Part shown: piece after piece, positions 52,915 to 62,457 of the stretch | Layout: the number at the start of each line of letters is the position of its first letter | How positions within the stretch are numbered: the stretch's first letter is position 1 | Source of the DNA: Bacteroidales bacterium | Lineage (GTDB): Bacteria; Bacteroidota; Bacteroidia; Bacteroidales; G3-4614 | DNA: 64,000 bases | Reading direction: 5' to 3' | Assembly (NCBI GenBank): GCA_017521245.1 | Contig: JAFXDI010000050.1 | Location: forward strand, 33,396 to 97,395 | Position numbers and translations under genes: made by a program | The notes under the pieces: model-generated | What the model was told of the DNA's origin: nothing | Seen by the model: the letters and a program-made list of their open reading frames with translations, nothing else | Databases searched by the model: none

Positions 52915-53943
52915 TTACATACTTAAGAAGTATTGAGTTACTCTATTTTTTAGTTTTGAGTTTTTATACCCCTTACACTCTATTAGTTTGTCAGGGGTTT
53001 TTGTTGCTCTTCTCAACAAACGATAACGCAAACTATATTTTGCCTCTCGAAGCGGATAGAGGTCCATCTTCTCTAATTTTATCAATGTCTCTTTTATGAA
53101 ATCCTCACTATAATTGAGGGCTATCAATCTTCGTAATAGTCGAGCTGAGAGCAAATCTAATTTACGATTTAATCCCTCCTCTGATAGTGGATCACCCAAT
53201 AAGAAACCGAACTTTTGCAACTCTGTTATTACATTAAGTAGTTGGTTTACGTACAACTCTTGATGTGTTGTGTCAGGTTTATTTGTTAACGAAGTTGGTA
53301 TTGCATGGTGATAATAGTAGAGTTGTGTGGGTATAAATGTTATCTTCTCTGCTAAACAGAATGCCTTTATCAAAAAATACTCATTATCGTGAATATTCTT
53401 CTCAATAAACTTCAATGTATTCTCCAACAGGAATTTACGCCTATAAACGTATCCCCATAATACACTTTGAGGAGCTTGCATATTCATATACTCTGCTCCA
53501 CTCATCTCTCTGCAATAGGGAAATATTTTTTTTGTTACTTGCGACTCGTTACCCTCTTCATCAACTTTTAAGTAATCAAATCCTATAATATCGTGACTAT
53601 ACATAGGGAGCAACACCTCAACAAAGTGTTTAAAATTCTTTGTATTTAGATGGTCATCTATATCAACAAACATTATGTATCTACCTTTTGAGTAGTTCAG
53701 TCCTAAATTACGGACTCCGCCCGGCCCCGACTTTTGGCGATGATACACCTTTAATTGAGGAATATCCTGACTCAACTCATTTAAGATTGCATAGGTAGAG
53801 TCAGTTGAGGCATCATCAATGGCTATAATCTCATATATATCCTCCTTTATGTTTGCCTCAGTTATACTACTGATACACCTGTTTATATATTTTTCTGCAT
53901 TATACGCAGGTATTACGATAGATAGCTCTATGTTACTTTTCAT
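52915..53943 (-). CDS. family 2 glycosyltransferase
   Basis: The protein is 342 aa from the ATG at 53943; an ATG six codons earlier is possible. A GT-A domain opens with LSIVIPAYNAEKYI, includes AIDDASTDST and the metal-binding MFVDIDDH (DxD) near residue 100, and the C-terminal third is helical. It transfers a nucleotide-activated sugar to a surface glycan in the cytosol or at the membrane. The start overlaps the stop of the upstream glycosyltransferase by 11 bp, so the two are coupled. Confidence 0.88.
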   Translation of the reverse strand: MKSNIELSIVIPAYNAEKYINRCISSITEANIKEDIYEIIAIDDASTDSTYAILNELSQDIPQLKVYHRQKSGPGGVRNLGLNYSKGRYIMFVDIDDHLNTKNFKHFVEVLLPMYSHDIIGFDYLKVDEEGNESQVTKKIFPYCREMSGAEYMNMQAPQSVLWGYVYRRKFLLENTLKFIEKNIHDNEYFLIKAFCLAEKITFIPTQLYYYHHAIPTSLTNKPDTTHQELYVNQLLNVITELQKFGFLLGDPLSEEGLNRKLDLLSARLLRRLIALNYSEDFIKETLIKLEKMDLYPLREAKYSLRYRLLRRATKTPDKLIECKGYKNSKLKNRVTQYFLSM

Positions 53944-54901
53944 CTCTCTCGTTAAGTTCAATTTTTAATTTGTTTAATACTCTACCTGCACCTCTACCTC
54001 CTACCGCTGTATATAAGCAGAGTAGTTCTACAACTATTTTTTGTACAACCGAAAGTTTTACTGTACTCTTGTAGAGTTTTAAGGCTTGGCGAAAGGCACA
54101 TATTCCTCCTTCACGCAAGTAGTGTGCTGCCAATATTGGCAATCGGGCATATATTGCCGATATTATCTCTTGCTTATTTTCAACATTACTATTTTCTACT
54201 GCTTCGGCAGTTAGCATTATTGTTTGCTGAAGTTGCTCAGCAGAGTGTAAATATCCGTTGCCGGTTATACTATTTGAGTGAACTCTTATATTTACAAGAG
54301 GCTTCTCTTTTATCCACTCAATATCTGGATTAAGCAGCATTATTCTTATTCCAAGATTCCAATCCTGCCATCGCTTTATACGTTCATCCCAGCCACCAGT
54401 TCCGAGATAAAACTCTCTTTTTATTGCATAGCATTGGGTTGATAACATACAATGTAACACTTGCTCTTTTATGTTGTTTGTAAAAGAGTAGTGTCGTATC
54501 TTCTTTTTCTTATATGAGTAGTAGTGATATGCCTTAAATCCTATTACGTCTGCTCCACTACATTCAAAATGTTCTACTATCTTTGAAATGGCTGTAAAGG
54601 TTGAGAACATATCATCATCATCAAGAAACATCATATAGGGTGCCTCACTTAGGGTTACACCTCTATTTCGTGCCGCACACGCACCCTCTTTATGCTCTTG
54701 CGTGTAGGTTACTTTAAAATCGGCACTTTCGTATGATGACAGATACTGTTTTGCAAGTTGCATTGAGTTATCAGTAGAGTTGTTATCGACCAATATTAGT
54801 TGTAGTGGTCGATAATCTTGCCCCACAACCGATCGCAAAGTATCTTTTATATACTTCTCTCTATTGTGTACAGGTATTACTATTGAAAACAACTTACTCA
54901 T
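53933..54901 (-). CDS. family 2 glycosyltransferase
   Basis: The protein is 322 aa. It starts at the GT-A fold (SIVIPVHNREKYIKDTL), has VDNNSTDNS and the DxD-type motif MFLDDDDMF near residue 95, and WDERIKRWQDW as the acceptor-site region. The hydrophobic, basic C-terminus may associate with the membrane. It overlaps the glycosyltransferase before it by 8 bp and the one after it by 11 bp. Confidence 0.88.
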   Translation of the reverse strand: MSKLFSIVIPVHNREKYIKDTLRSVVGQDYRPLQLILVDNNSTDNSMQLAKQYLSSYESADFKVTYTQEHKEGACAARNRGVTLSEAPYMMFLDDDDMFSTFTAISKIVEHFECSGADVIGFKAYHYYSYKKKKIRHYSFTNNIKEQVLHCMLSTQCYAIKREFYLGTGGWDERIKRWQDWNLGIRIMLLNPDIEWIKEKPLVNIRVHSNSITGNGYLHSAEQLQQTIMLTAEAVENSNVENKQEIISAIYARLPILAAHYLREGGICAFRQALKLYKSTVKLSVVQKIVVELLCLYTAVGGRGAGRVLNKLKIELNERDEK

Positions 54902-55715
54902 AACTCGTTCTCTCTTTTCGTGTTCTTCGCTCGTATGCCACTCCCCACATTGTATTTTTCAATAGTGTGAAGATATTTGAACGCCCTCGCAATGCTGTAA
55001 ACATTGAGAATTTTATCATTCTCAGATATGCTGAAAAGCCATGCAAATATGACGATACAGCCCCTCTTGAACGAAGGCTTGTTGGAGTCAAATATTTCTT
55101 TCCTGTTGAAGTGTAGGGATGTTCAACTATATAGTGAGGAAAAAAATCCACTTGTAACGAACTATTGATACAATCCTTTATAAAAACCTCCTCTTCGCCA
55201 CTATTAAGATACTCAGAGCCAAGTCCAAATCTCTCATCAAACGATACTTTATCCTTTACCTGCGATAATCGAAAAGCCATTTCAACTGATGATGGATAGT
55301 AACCTTTTACCACTTTGTATCGCCCCTTTGATATTGGGTAACGTTTCATTGGGGGATCTTCATCACGAGTCTTTATCTTAAAGAGAGCCACATCGGTTTG
55401 CGGATTGTTGGCAAATGTATCAATTATGGTATCAATATACTCATTTGTATATTTTACATCATCATCCGCTATCAGGGCTATATCTCCATCGGCATACAGC
55501 AAAGCATTGTTTCTGTTTTTACACAATCCTATTGTTTGTACCGGGGCAAATTTTATATCTTCTCGTTTGAACTCTTCAGGTATGAGAGCCAACATTGAAT
55601 CATCGGTGTATTGAAACGATACCACATAACTTACATCCTTCCGCTCAGGAAGTAATAGCAAAGGTACGTTTGCTATCTTTTCGTTATGGGTTGATATAAG
55701 TATGTTTAGTTTCAT
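54894..55715 (-). CDS. glycosyltransferase family 2-like protein
   Basis: The protein is 273 aa. It begins with LNILISTHNEKI, a GT-A like start, and has IGLCKNRNNALLYADGDIAL followed by ADDDV (DxD-type) near residue 85. It resembles polysaccharide-type glycosyltransferases; donor and acceptor are unknown. First of the three overlapping glycosyltransferase genes, 43 bp after the RluA gene. Confidence 0.8.
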   Translation of the reverse strand: MKLNILISTHNEKIANVPLLLLPERKDVSYVVSFQYTDDSMLALIPEEFKREDIKFAPVQTIGLCKNRNNALLYADGDIALIADDDVKYTNEYIDTIIDTFANNPQTDVALFKIKTRDEDPPMKRYPISKGRYKVVKGYYPSSVEMAFRLSQVKDKVSFDERFGLGSEYLNSGEEEVFIKDCINSSLQVDFFPHYIVEHPYTSTGKKYLTPTSLRSRGAVSSYLHGFSAYLRMIKFSMFTALRGRSNIFTLLKNTMWGVAYERRTRKERTSYE

Positions 55716-55758
55716 CTTTTTGATTTTATTTGTAAATATAATATTTTTTGCAGAAATA

Positions 55759-57381
55759 CTAAAATGTACAAGGAGCTGTAATAGTTATTACAGACTCTTT
55801 TATAGGATGTTTAAACACAAGTTCCTCGGCATGAAGCATTAACCTTGATGCAGGTTTCCCGTATAACTCATCTCCTACAATGGGCATCCCCAACGATTTA
55901 GGATGTGCCAAATGCACTCGCAACTGATGAGTTCTGCCAGTTATGGGATTTAACGATAGTCGGGTTATTTTTCTACCCTCTTTATTATATGTTGCCAATA
56001 CAGAGTACTCGGTTATTGCCTCTTTACCATTTTCATAATCAACCCTCTGCATAGGACGATTGTTATAGTCAGCAGAGAGAGGTAATGATATTTCACCTAT
56101 TTGCTGCTGAGGTTCTCCCTCTATCAATGCAATATATGTCTTACGTACTTTTCTCTCTGCAAATAGAGTTTGCATAGCTTTGTACATTTCAATATCTTTT
56201 GCCAAAAGCAACACTCCTGAGGTTGCCATATCAAGACGATGAATAACTTTTATATTGGGGTTACGCTCTTGCATTATCTCCTCTACGGACTTGCCCCCTA
56301 TTTTTCCTCGCACAGACAACATTCCTGCTGGTTTATTTATTGCAACAAGATAATCATCCTCATATAAAACTTTTAACTCAGTATTAGTATTTCTATATTC
56401 AAGGTTAATCTCTGCCACATTTAATCCTTGTAGCATATAGGTTAGGATTGGCAAACATTTTCCTTTGCACGAAGGGTAGAAATTACCATCAACACGCACC
56501 TCTCCCACTGGCGATGCACCAACCCAAAACTCAGCCATTTGTATAGGTTTCAGATTATTTTGATAGGCATACTGCAACATCTTAGGAGCAGCACACTCTC
56601 CTGCTCCTGCCGGTGGAAAGATATTACCGAACTCAGAGAATATCTCAATTAAATCTTTTATTTCACCTTTAGCATTAAGCAATCTAAATTGGCGGAACAG
56701 CCATAATTGCAAATCGGCAGAGCGTTGATGTCGCTCCTCCGTTAAAGACTCTATTTTGCTTGTATAAACTTCTATTTGTTCTTTTATTTTTGCAAGTTCT
56801 GATTTTCCTCTGTCAGAGATACGTTTTAACTCGGCTTTTTCAAATTGACTCTCACGAATTAACATCTCTTGCTCCGATTGCGAAAGAGTCAACTCTCCTC
56901 GCTTTCTATCTCGCTCTTTTTTATGAAGTTTTATCTGCTCTCTAAATTGGGCGATATGTTGCTTTATCTCCCTCTCTTGTTCAATATATTTATTTAAGAG
57001 TTGAAGATAATCAGCATCTGCCTTTAATACCTCCACCTCTCTGTTTATCTGCGATATATCTGCCTCCTCTTGTTGGAAATATGACTCTTTGCTTAAAAGG
57101 TCATAAACAGGAGGGACAAAGAACGAATGTCTGTTTTCTCCTGCAAGTAACCCTGAAAATGCTGAGATATAGCCTACTTCTCCTGAGGGAGTTGAAACTA
57201 CCAACACTCCAAACATTTTACCTTTTGCCAACTCCTCGCACCACTCCCCTCTACTATTAATATAGTTACGCACCTCTTCTGCTGCCATAAGGCACAAGTG
57301 ATGAGGAGTGTATCGGAAAGGATTATTAAACTCAGTAGGTATAGATACCTTTGATATATCTTTGGAGAATTTATGAATCAC
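55759..57381 (-). CDS. RluA-family pseudouridine synthase with long N-terminal extension
   Basis: The protein is 540 aa, about twice a typical RluA. The C-terminal ~220 residues are the catalytic domain with INKPAGMLSVRG, the catalytic Asp in HRLDMATSG and RTHQLRVHLAH. The N-terminal ~320 residues contain a YTPHHLCLMAAEEV segment, a coiled coil (about 115-230) and a GGGECAAPK-like region (PPAGAGECAAPKMLQYAY). The family makes pseudouridine in rRNA or tRNA; the target here is unknown. It starts 11 bp after the GH110 stop. Confidence 0.9.
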   Translation of the reverse strand: MIHKFSKDISKVSIPTEFNNPFRYTPHHLCLMAAEEVRNYINSRGEWCEELAKGKMFGVLVVSTPSGEVGYISAFSGLLAGENRHSFFVPPVYDLLSKESYFQQEEADISQINREVEVLKADADYLQLLNKYIEQEREIKQHIAQFREQIKLHKKERDRKRGELTLSQSEQEMLIRESQFEKAELKRISDRGKSELAKIKEQIEVYTSKIESLTEERHQRSADLQLWLFRQFRLLNAKGEIKDLIEIFSEFGNIFPPAGAGECAAPKMLQYAYQNNLKPIQMAEFWVGASPVGEVRVDGNFYPSCKGKCLPILTYMLQGLNVAEINLEYRNTNTELKVLYEDDYLVAINKPAGMLSVRGKIGGKSVEEIMQERNPNIKVIHRLDMATSGVLLLAKDIEMYKAMQTLFAERKVRKTYIALIEGEPQQQIGEISLPLSADYNNRPMQRVDYENGKEAITEYSVLATYNKEGRKITRLSLNPITGRTHQLRVHLAHPKSLGMPIVGDELYGKPASRLMLHAEELVFKHPIKESVITITAPCTF

Positions 57382-57392
57382 TCTTTTTATTG

Positions 57393-59210
57393 CTAATTAC
57401 GAAATTCTATATCTTTTGACCTGTCAAATCCACTGCCAAAACTATTATTCTCTATCTCTACGTTTATCACCTTTTCAAACAGAAAACGGTGAGTATTCCA
57501 ATGGAACGGAGGATAGTCGTTATTATCAATTATTGTATTCTCTTTAAATTGTAATCCGTTAAGAGATTTTGCATAAACTATTGGGCGGTCAAAAGTTTCA
57601 AATGTATTCTTCTCAATCACTACCCCTTTACCATCTTCGCCATGAAAATATTTTTCTTGGTCGGCAAGATTAGGTATTTCGGGATATATTGAGATTATTG
57701 CATTTGTAAACTGAAACATATTGGTTAGTGAATTTATAAAGTGATTGTTACGAATAACCACACTCCTACACGCCCCTGTCTCAAACCATCCGTTACAGTC
57801 ACCACATAGAAGTATTGCAGTTCCAGAAGTGTGATCAAAAAGATTTCTTTCAACTAACACATCTTTTGGTGTACTAAATAGTGTTCCTCTTGCTCTATTG
57901 TTACGAATGATGTTATCGGCAAAATAGACTTCAGGTGTCCACTCAAGATTTTCTATTCCGTAATCACCCGATGCAATATCATCATTAACGGCATCACGCA
58001 AAGTTATTTTAAAGAGTTTTGCTCCTAAGATTGTCTTTTTATCGTATGGAGTTATATCTGTTATAACATTCCCCGACACCAACTCCATTGTTGAGGATTT
58101 TACGAACTGAACGCTATCACCCTCTCCTCCCCAGTAAAATCCGTATGCTTGTGGGTGCATATATTGTCCAACTATTACATTTGGAGCAAGTTGTTCGGTT
58201 ATTCTCAAATATGTTCCATGCACATTTATTGCATCATCCATCATTCCCTCATACAGTCCGTTTATTGAGGTTATTTTTCCTTTACACGCCGAAAAGTGTG
58301 TAGCATCGGCTTGTGTTGTAAAATATCTGCCACTTCCCTCACGAAGGGATACAGAGAATCCATTTAATGTTATATCTTCACAGAGTTGTGCCAATAGACC
58401 CATTCCTTCGGCATAGTGTACTGTAACATCGCAGAGCGAGGTATTTTTATTTCCACTCATAAATATTCCCGGAGTTGGTCGTGCATAGTTACGTAACGCT
58501 ACTATTGTACCCTCCTTTAACTTTTGGTTTTGCCATGGGGCTTTTATCAAATATGGCTCTACCTCCACCACATTGTTAGTTCCTACTGCTATATCGCTTG
58601 TTTGATAGACAATATGACCGGTATTGCCATCAAAGGCTATTCCTGCCACAGGATGTACATCCCAATTGTCTCCGTAGGTTATAAATCTACCATCGGCATC
58701 TATTTTATACTTTGTATCAGGAGTAACTCGGTATGTTATTGTTCCCTCGTTCTGATTATTCTCCACTACTACAACTTGTGTTATTTGTGGTATACGAGTA
58801 TCTATTGAGATATTTTTTATTGTACAGTTTTCACAATTGACCATTGCGATAGGCAACATACGGCCATTCATATATAGGTTTGCACCTTGACCATCGATGG
58901 TTAGATTTGACATATCTTCTAATACCATTGCCAGCTTTTTGGGGTTATCCTGATCGTGATTAGAGATGTAGTACTCCCTCTCAATGGCTGAGTGTGGATA
59001 GAAGTCGTAATCACCCTCATCAAAAAGAAGTGTCGCTGGCAATCCTTCTCTATCTGTTTTTATAACCTCTATTACCTCTGCTAATTTTTGCGTTATATCC
59101 TCACCCGTATTTGGATATATCCCATAATCAGATAGTTTATACACGCCATCGTTGCACGATGTTGTGATTGCAATGGTTAGAATTGTTAATAAAAAGAATC
59201 TAATATTCAT
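57393..59210 (-). CDS. GH110 alpha-1,3-galactosidase-like lipoprotein
   Basis: The protein is 605 aa. The signal peptide ends in the lipobox TTSC (Cys19), so a lipoprotein at the envelope is expected. The mature part is a right-handed beta-helix in its C-terminal half. The GH110 signatures are clear: LSDYGIYPNTGEDIT at the start, MSNLTIDGQGANL, DATHFSACKG and the GLYEGMMDDAINVHGTYL motif that holds conserved acidic residues of the family. GH110 enzymes remove terminal alpha-1,3-linked galactose, for example from blood group B or linear alpha-Gal structures on mucins. The enzyme activity is inferred from the family. First gene of the operon with rluA and three glycosyltransferases. Confidence 0.88.
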   Translation of the reverse strand: MNIRFFLLTILTIAITTSCNDGVYKLSDYGIYPNTGEDITQKLAEVIEVIKTDREGLPATLLFDEGDYDFYPHSAIEREYYISNHDQDNPKKLAMVLEDMSNLTIDGQGANLYMNGRMLPIAMVNCENCTIKNISIDTRIPQITQVVVVENNQNEGTITYRVTPDTKYKIDADGRFITYGDNWDVHPVAGIAFDGNTGHIVYQTSDIAVGTNNVVEVEPYLIKAPWQNQKLKEGTIVALRNYARPTPGIFMSGNKNTSLCDVTVHYAEGMGLLAQLCEDITLNGFSVSLREGSGRYFTTQADATHFSACKGKITSINGLYEGMMDDAINVHGTYLRITEQLAPNVIVGQYMHPQAYGFYWGGEGDSVQFVKSSTMELVSGNVITDITPYDKKTILGAKLFKITLRDAVNDDIASGDYGIENLEWTPEVYFADNIIRNNRARGTLFSTPKDVLVERNLFDHTSGTAILLCGDCNGWFETGACRSVVIRNNHFINSLTNMFQFTNAIISIYPEIPNLADQEKYFHGEDGKGVVIEKNTFETFDRPIVYAKSLNGLQFKENTIIDNNDYPPFHWNTHRFLFEKVINVEIENNSFGSGFDRSKDIEFRN

Positions 59211-59238
59211 ATCTGCGATATATTTAATTGCGTATGTA

Positions 59239-59269
59239 TTGACAAAGGTAATAAATTTGTTTAACTTTG
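59239..59269 (+). promoter_or_regulatory. promoter of the divergent glycosyltransferase
   Basis: TTG, 20 bases, TAACTTTG: an exact consensus, ending 29 bases before the ATG at 59299. Confidence 0.7.
59243..59250 (-). promoter_or_regulatory. -7 box of the GH110 operon
   Basis: TACCTTTG on the minus strand, 32 bp before the GH110 start. It overlaps the -33/-7 spacer of the divergent promoter at 59239-59269. Confidence 0.5.
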
Positions 59270-59298
59270 TAAAGATTTAGTGTTTAAACATAAATTGC

Positions 59299-60381
59299 AT
59301 GAAGATTTTATTAATTGGAGAGTATAGCAACTTACATTGGACGCTTGCAAAGGGTTTGAGAAGTTTAGGACATAAGGTTGTTGTTGCCTCAGATGGTTGC
59401 AGTTGGCAGAATAACCAACGCGACATCAACCTCTCTATAAACGGGGACTCTTTTCTTGATAAAATTAGGTACAGGATTGACATCCTGCGCAATATAAAAA
59501 AGTTTAAAGGATTTGATGTTGTTCAAGTTATATCTCCCGTATTCTTAAAACTAAACACTAGCGATATTCTAAAACTATTCCAATACCTTAAAAAGCATAA
59601 CAGAAAGGTATTTCTTGGGGCTTTTGGAACAGACTTCTACTATACAAAGGCGTGTCTGGAGAACAAATTTAGATACTCCGATTTTATTGTCCCCGGAATG
59701 AAAGAGAATCTTCCAGAGGACAATACTAACTGGCTAAAATCTCCACTTAAAGATCTTAACGAAACTCTTGCCGAGAAGTGCGATGGTATTATTTCGTGCT
59801 TGTATGAATATAAAGTATCATACGAAGATAATTGGGGATATAAGAGCGAGTATATACCTCTTCCTATAAATACCGACAAGATTAAACCTACTGCCGTTTA
59901 TGATGGTAAAGCAAGATTCTTTATGGGTGTTCAAAAATCGAAATTACACCTTAAGGGTTGTGATGTCATGAGCGAAGTGCTTAACGATATTTGCAACCAA
60001 TATAAAGATATTTGCGAATTTAAAATGGTTGAGTCACTTCCATACGCTTCGTATATGAAGGTTATGGACGGTTGTAATATTCTTGTTGACCAACTATACT
60101 CATACTCACCCGGTATGAATGCACTCCTTGGTATGGCAAAAGGAATGGTTACGATTAGTGGCGGAGAGCCTGAGATATACTCAATCCTTAACGAGACAGA
60201 AAATACGCCTATCGTCAACCCTATCCCTGACAAAAACGATGTATATGACAAGATATTAAATCTGGTTAAAAATATTGAGGCGATTGAAGAGATAGGTAAA
60301 AACAGCCGTAAGTTTGTGGAGCAACACCATAACTACATTGATGTTGCTATGAAATATATCGATTTCTGGAGAAGTAGATAG
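59299..60381 (+). CDS. glycosyltransferase (GT-B, family 4-like)
   Basis: The protein is 360 aa. It opens with KILLIGEYSNLHWTLAKGLR, a GT-B N-terminal Rossmann start, has the KGFDVVQVISPVFL middle segment, and a C-terminal domain with PGMNALLGMAKGMVTISGGEPE and GKNSRKFVEQHHN, the pattern of GT4/GT1 enzymes that bind nucleotide sugars. It diverges from the GH110 operon and precedes the PorE-like gene by 41 bp. Confidence 0.82.
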   Translation: MKILLIGEYSNLHWTLAKGLRSLGHKVVVASDGCSWQNNQRDINLSINGDSFLDKIRYRIDILRNIKKFKGFDVVQVISPVFLKLNTSDILKLFQYLKKHNRKVFLGAFGTDFYYTKACLENKFRYSDFIVPGMKENLPEDNTNWLKSPLKDLNETLAEKCDGIISCLYEYKVSYEDNWGYKSEYIPLPINTDKIKPTAVYDGKARFFMGVQKSKLHLKGCDVMSEVLNDICNQYKDICEFKMVESLPYASYMKVMDGCNILVDQLYSYSPGMNALLGMAKGMVTISGGEPEIYSILNETENTPIVNPIPDKNDVYDKILNLVKNIEAIEEIGKNSRKFVEQHHNYIDVAMKYIDFWRSR

Positions 60382-60422
60382 GGCTAAATATAATAAAATG
60401 CTCTTTTTTACGTAATTCTTAT

Positions 60423-62390
60423 ATGAGATTCAATAAAGTAGTTTTTGTTATACTCGTTTGCATTGGTTTGTGGGGTTGTCATCCTGCAAAGTTAAGTACA
60501 GCCGATGCTCAATTTGAGAGAGGTGAGTATTTTGCAGCCGCTGATACTTACCGTAGAGTTTATAACAAGACATCTGCTTCAAAAGAACGTGCATTAAGAG
60601 GTAGAATTGCTTATAGTTTAGGTACATGTTACAGAATATTGAACTCCTCGCCTCGAGCAGCCGCCGCCTACCAGAATGCTATCAGATATAACTATCCTGA
60701 TAGTACAGCTTATCTTTACCTTGCAACAGAACTTCACAAACAGGGCAAATACACTGACGCTATTAAAAATTATGAGAAGTATCTTGAGATTGTACCCAAC
60801 GACTTAAGAGCAACTAATGGACTGAAAGGTTGCGAATTGGGATTACAACAAAAAGAGAACCCTACTCGTTATGTTGTTAAGAAAGCAAATCTTTTTAACT
60901 CCCGCCGTAGCGAGTGCTGTGCAATGTTTACTTTAGAGGATGAGAGTATGATATACTTTACCTCCACCAACGATAAGGCAACGGGAAAAGATAAAAGTCC
61001 TATTACAGGGTTAAAGAATAACGACATTTTCTTCTCTGAGAGGAACGATAAGGGTGTATGGTCAAAGCCTGCCCCGGTTGAGGGAGAACTTAACACCGAA
61101 AACGATGAAGGAATTATCTCTTTCTCGGATGATGGGCAGATTATGTACTACTCTCTTGCCGAATCAACAAATGCCAATAGCGACACTTACGTATCAATTT
61201 ACCAGTCAACCCGCTCAGATGCCACTTGGAAAAAGGGCGAAAGAGTTGCCATTACAATTGACTCAACTATAATTTGTGCACACCCTGCTGTTATGCCCGG
61301 CACAGATTGGCTCTACTTTACCTCTGATATGCCCGGAGGATATGGAGGCAAAGATATCTGGAGAGTATCATTAAAGGATATGACAGAGTTAGAAAATCTT
61401 GGTCCGGAGGTTAACACTCCATACGATGAAGTTTTTCCTTTTGTCAGAAAAAATGGAGACCTATACTTCTCCTCAAACGGACACCCGGGATTAGGAGGTC
61501 TTGATGTATTCCTTGCCTATAAAGACGAGATAGGTAATTGGCACAGAAGGAATATGGGTGCCCCTATTAATTCTCCTGCCGATGACTTTGGCATTATGTT
61601 TATGGCAAGTGAGAGGGGCTATTTGAGTTCTAACAGAAACGATGCAAGAGGCTACGACCACATATATTCATTTGAACTTCCCCAAATTGAGGTTTGGATA
61701 GAGGGATACGTAGTTGATTATGATGATGAACCTCTACCCGGTGCAGTAATCAGGATTGTAGGACGGGATGGAACAAACCTTAAAGAGTTTGCTCAAGATG
61801 ACGGGTACTTTAAATTTCCTTTGGATTTGAATACCGACTATGTTATGATGGCAGGTTGCGGAGGGTATCTTAACTCAAGTGCCGAACTTACCACTTTAGC
61901 AGAGGAGCAAGATGAAACTTATTGGGTTGATTTTGTTCTCTCATCAATTGGCAAACCCATTCCGGTAGATGATATATTCTTTGACTTTAACAAAGCAACT
62001 CTTCGTCCCGAATCAGAAACAGCTCTTAACGATGTAATTAAGACTCTTAACGACAATCCCAACATTACTATTGAGATGGGAGCTCATACCGACTTTAAAG
62101 GAGCAGAAGAGTATAATCAATCACTCTCTCAACGGCGTGCCGAAGCGGTTATAGATTACCTAATTAAAAACGGCATTGCAAAAGAGCGTCTTACTGCTAA
62201 AGGCTATGGAGAGAGTACTCCTGTTACCATTACAAAAAAACTTAATAAACTTTACCCTCAATTCCCCGAGGGTACTATTCTTAACGAGGAGTTTATTATG
62301 ACACTCCCAGAAGAAGATATTGAAATTGCCAACCAAATTAACCGCAGAACAGAATTTAGAGTTACTGCCATTGATGCCGGTTTGCTTTAA
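60423..62390 (+). CDS. OmpA-family lipoprotein, PorE-like T9SS component
   Basis: The protein is 655 aa. The signal peptide ends in the lipobox WGC (Cys19). Domains in order: TPR repeats (about 25-130), a WD40/PD40-like beta-propeller (about 160-410), a carboxypeptidase-regulatory-like beta sandwich (about 420-510; EGYVVDYDDEPLPGAVIRI) and a C-terminal OmpA peptidoglycan-binding domain with DDIFFDFNKATL and HTDFKGAEEYNQSLSQRRAE, retaining the Asp and Arg that bind diaminopimelate. This order and length match Porphyromonas gingivalis PorE, which links the T9SS rings to peptidoglycan. Assignment to PorE is by architecture; other Bacteroidota OmpA/PD40 proteins exist. Confidence 0.85.
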   Translation: MRFNKVVFVILVCIGLWGCHPAKLSTADAQFERGEYFAAADTYRRVYNKTSASKERALRGRIAYSLGTCYRILNSSPRAAAAYQNAIRYNYPDSTAYLYLATELHKQGKYTDAIKNYEKYLEIVPNDLRATNGLKGCELGLQQKENPTRYVVKKANLFNSRRSECCAMFTLEDESMIYFTSTNDKATGKDKSPITGLKNNDIFFSERNDKGVWSKPAPVEGELNTENDEGIISFSDDGQIMYYSLAESTNANSDTYVSIYQSTRSDATWKKGERVAITIDSTIICAHPAVMPGTDWLYFTSDMPGGYGGKDIWRVSLKDMTELENLGPEVNTPYDEVFPFVRKNGDLYFSSNGHPGLGGLDVFLAYKDEIGNWHRRNMGAPINSPADDFGIMFMASERGYLSSNRNDARGYDHIYSFELPQIEVWIEGYVVDYDDEPLPGAVIRIVGRDGTNLKEFAQDDGYFKFPLDLNTDYVMMAGCGGYLNSSAELTTLAEEQDETYWVDFVLSSIGKPIPVDDIFFDFNKATLRPESETALNDVIKTLNDNPNITIEMGAHTDFKGAEEYNQSLSQRRAEAVIDYLIKNGIAKERLTAKGYGESTPVTITKKLNKLYPQFPEGTILNEEFIMTLPEEDIEIANQINRRTEFRVTAIDAGLL

Positions 62391-62457
62391 TCTGTTATAT
62401 ATTGTTAGTTATAAAAGATTTCAAAAAGAATTTTGTTTTTCTATTCTTACATTCTCT

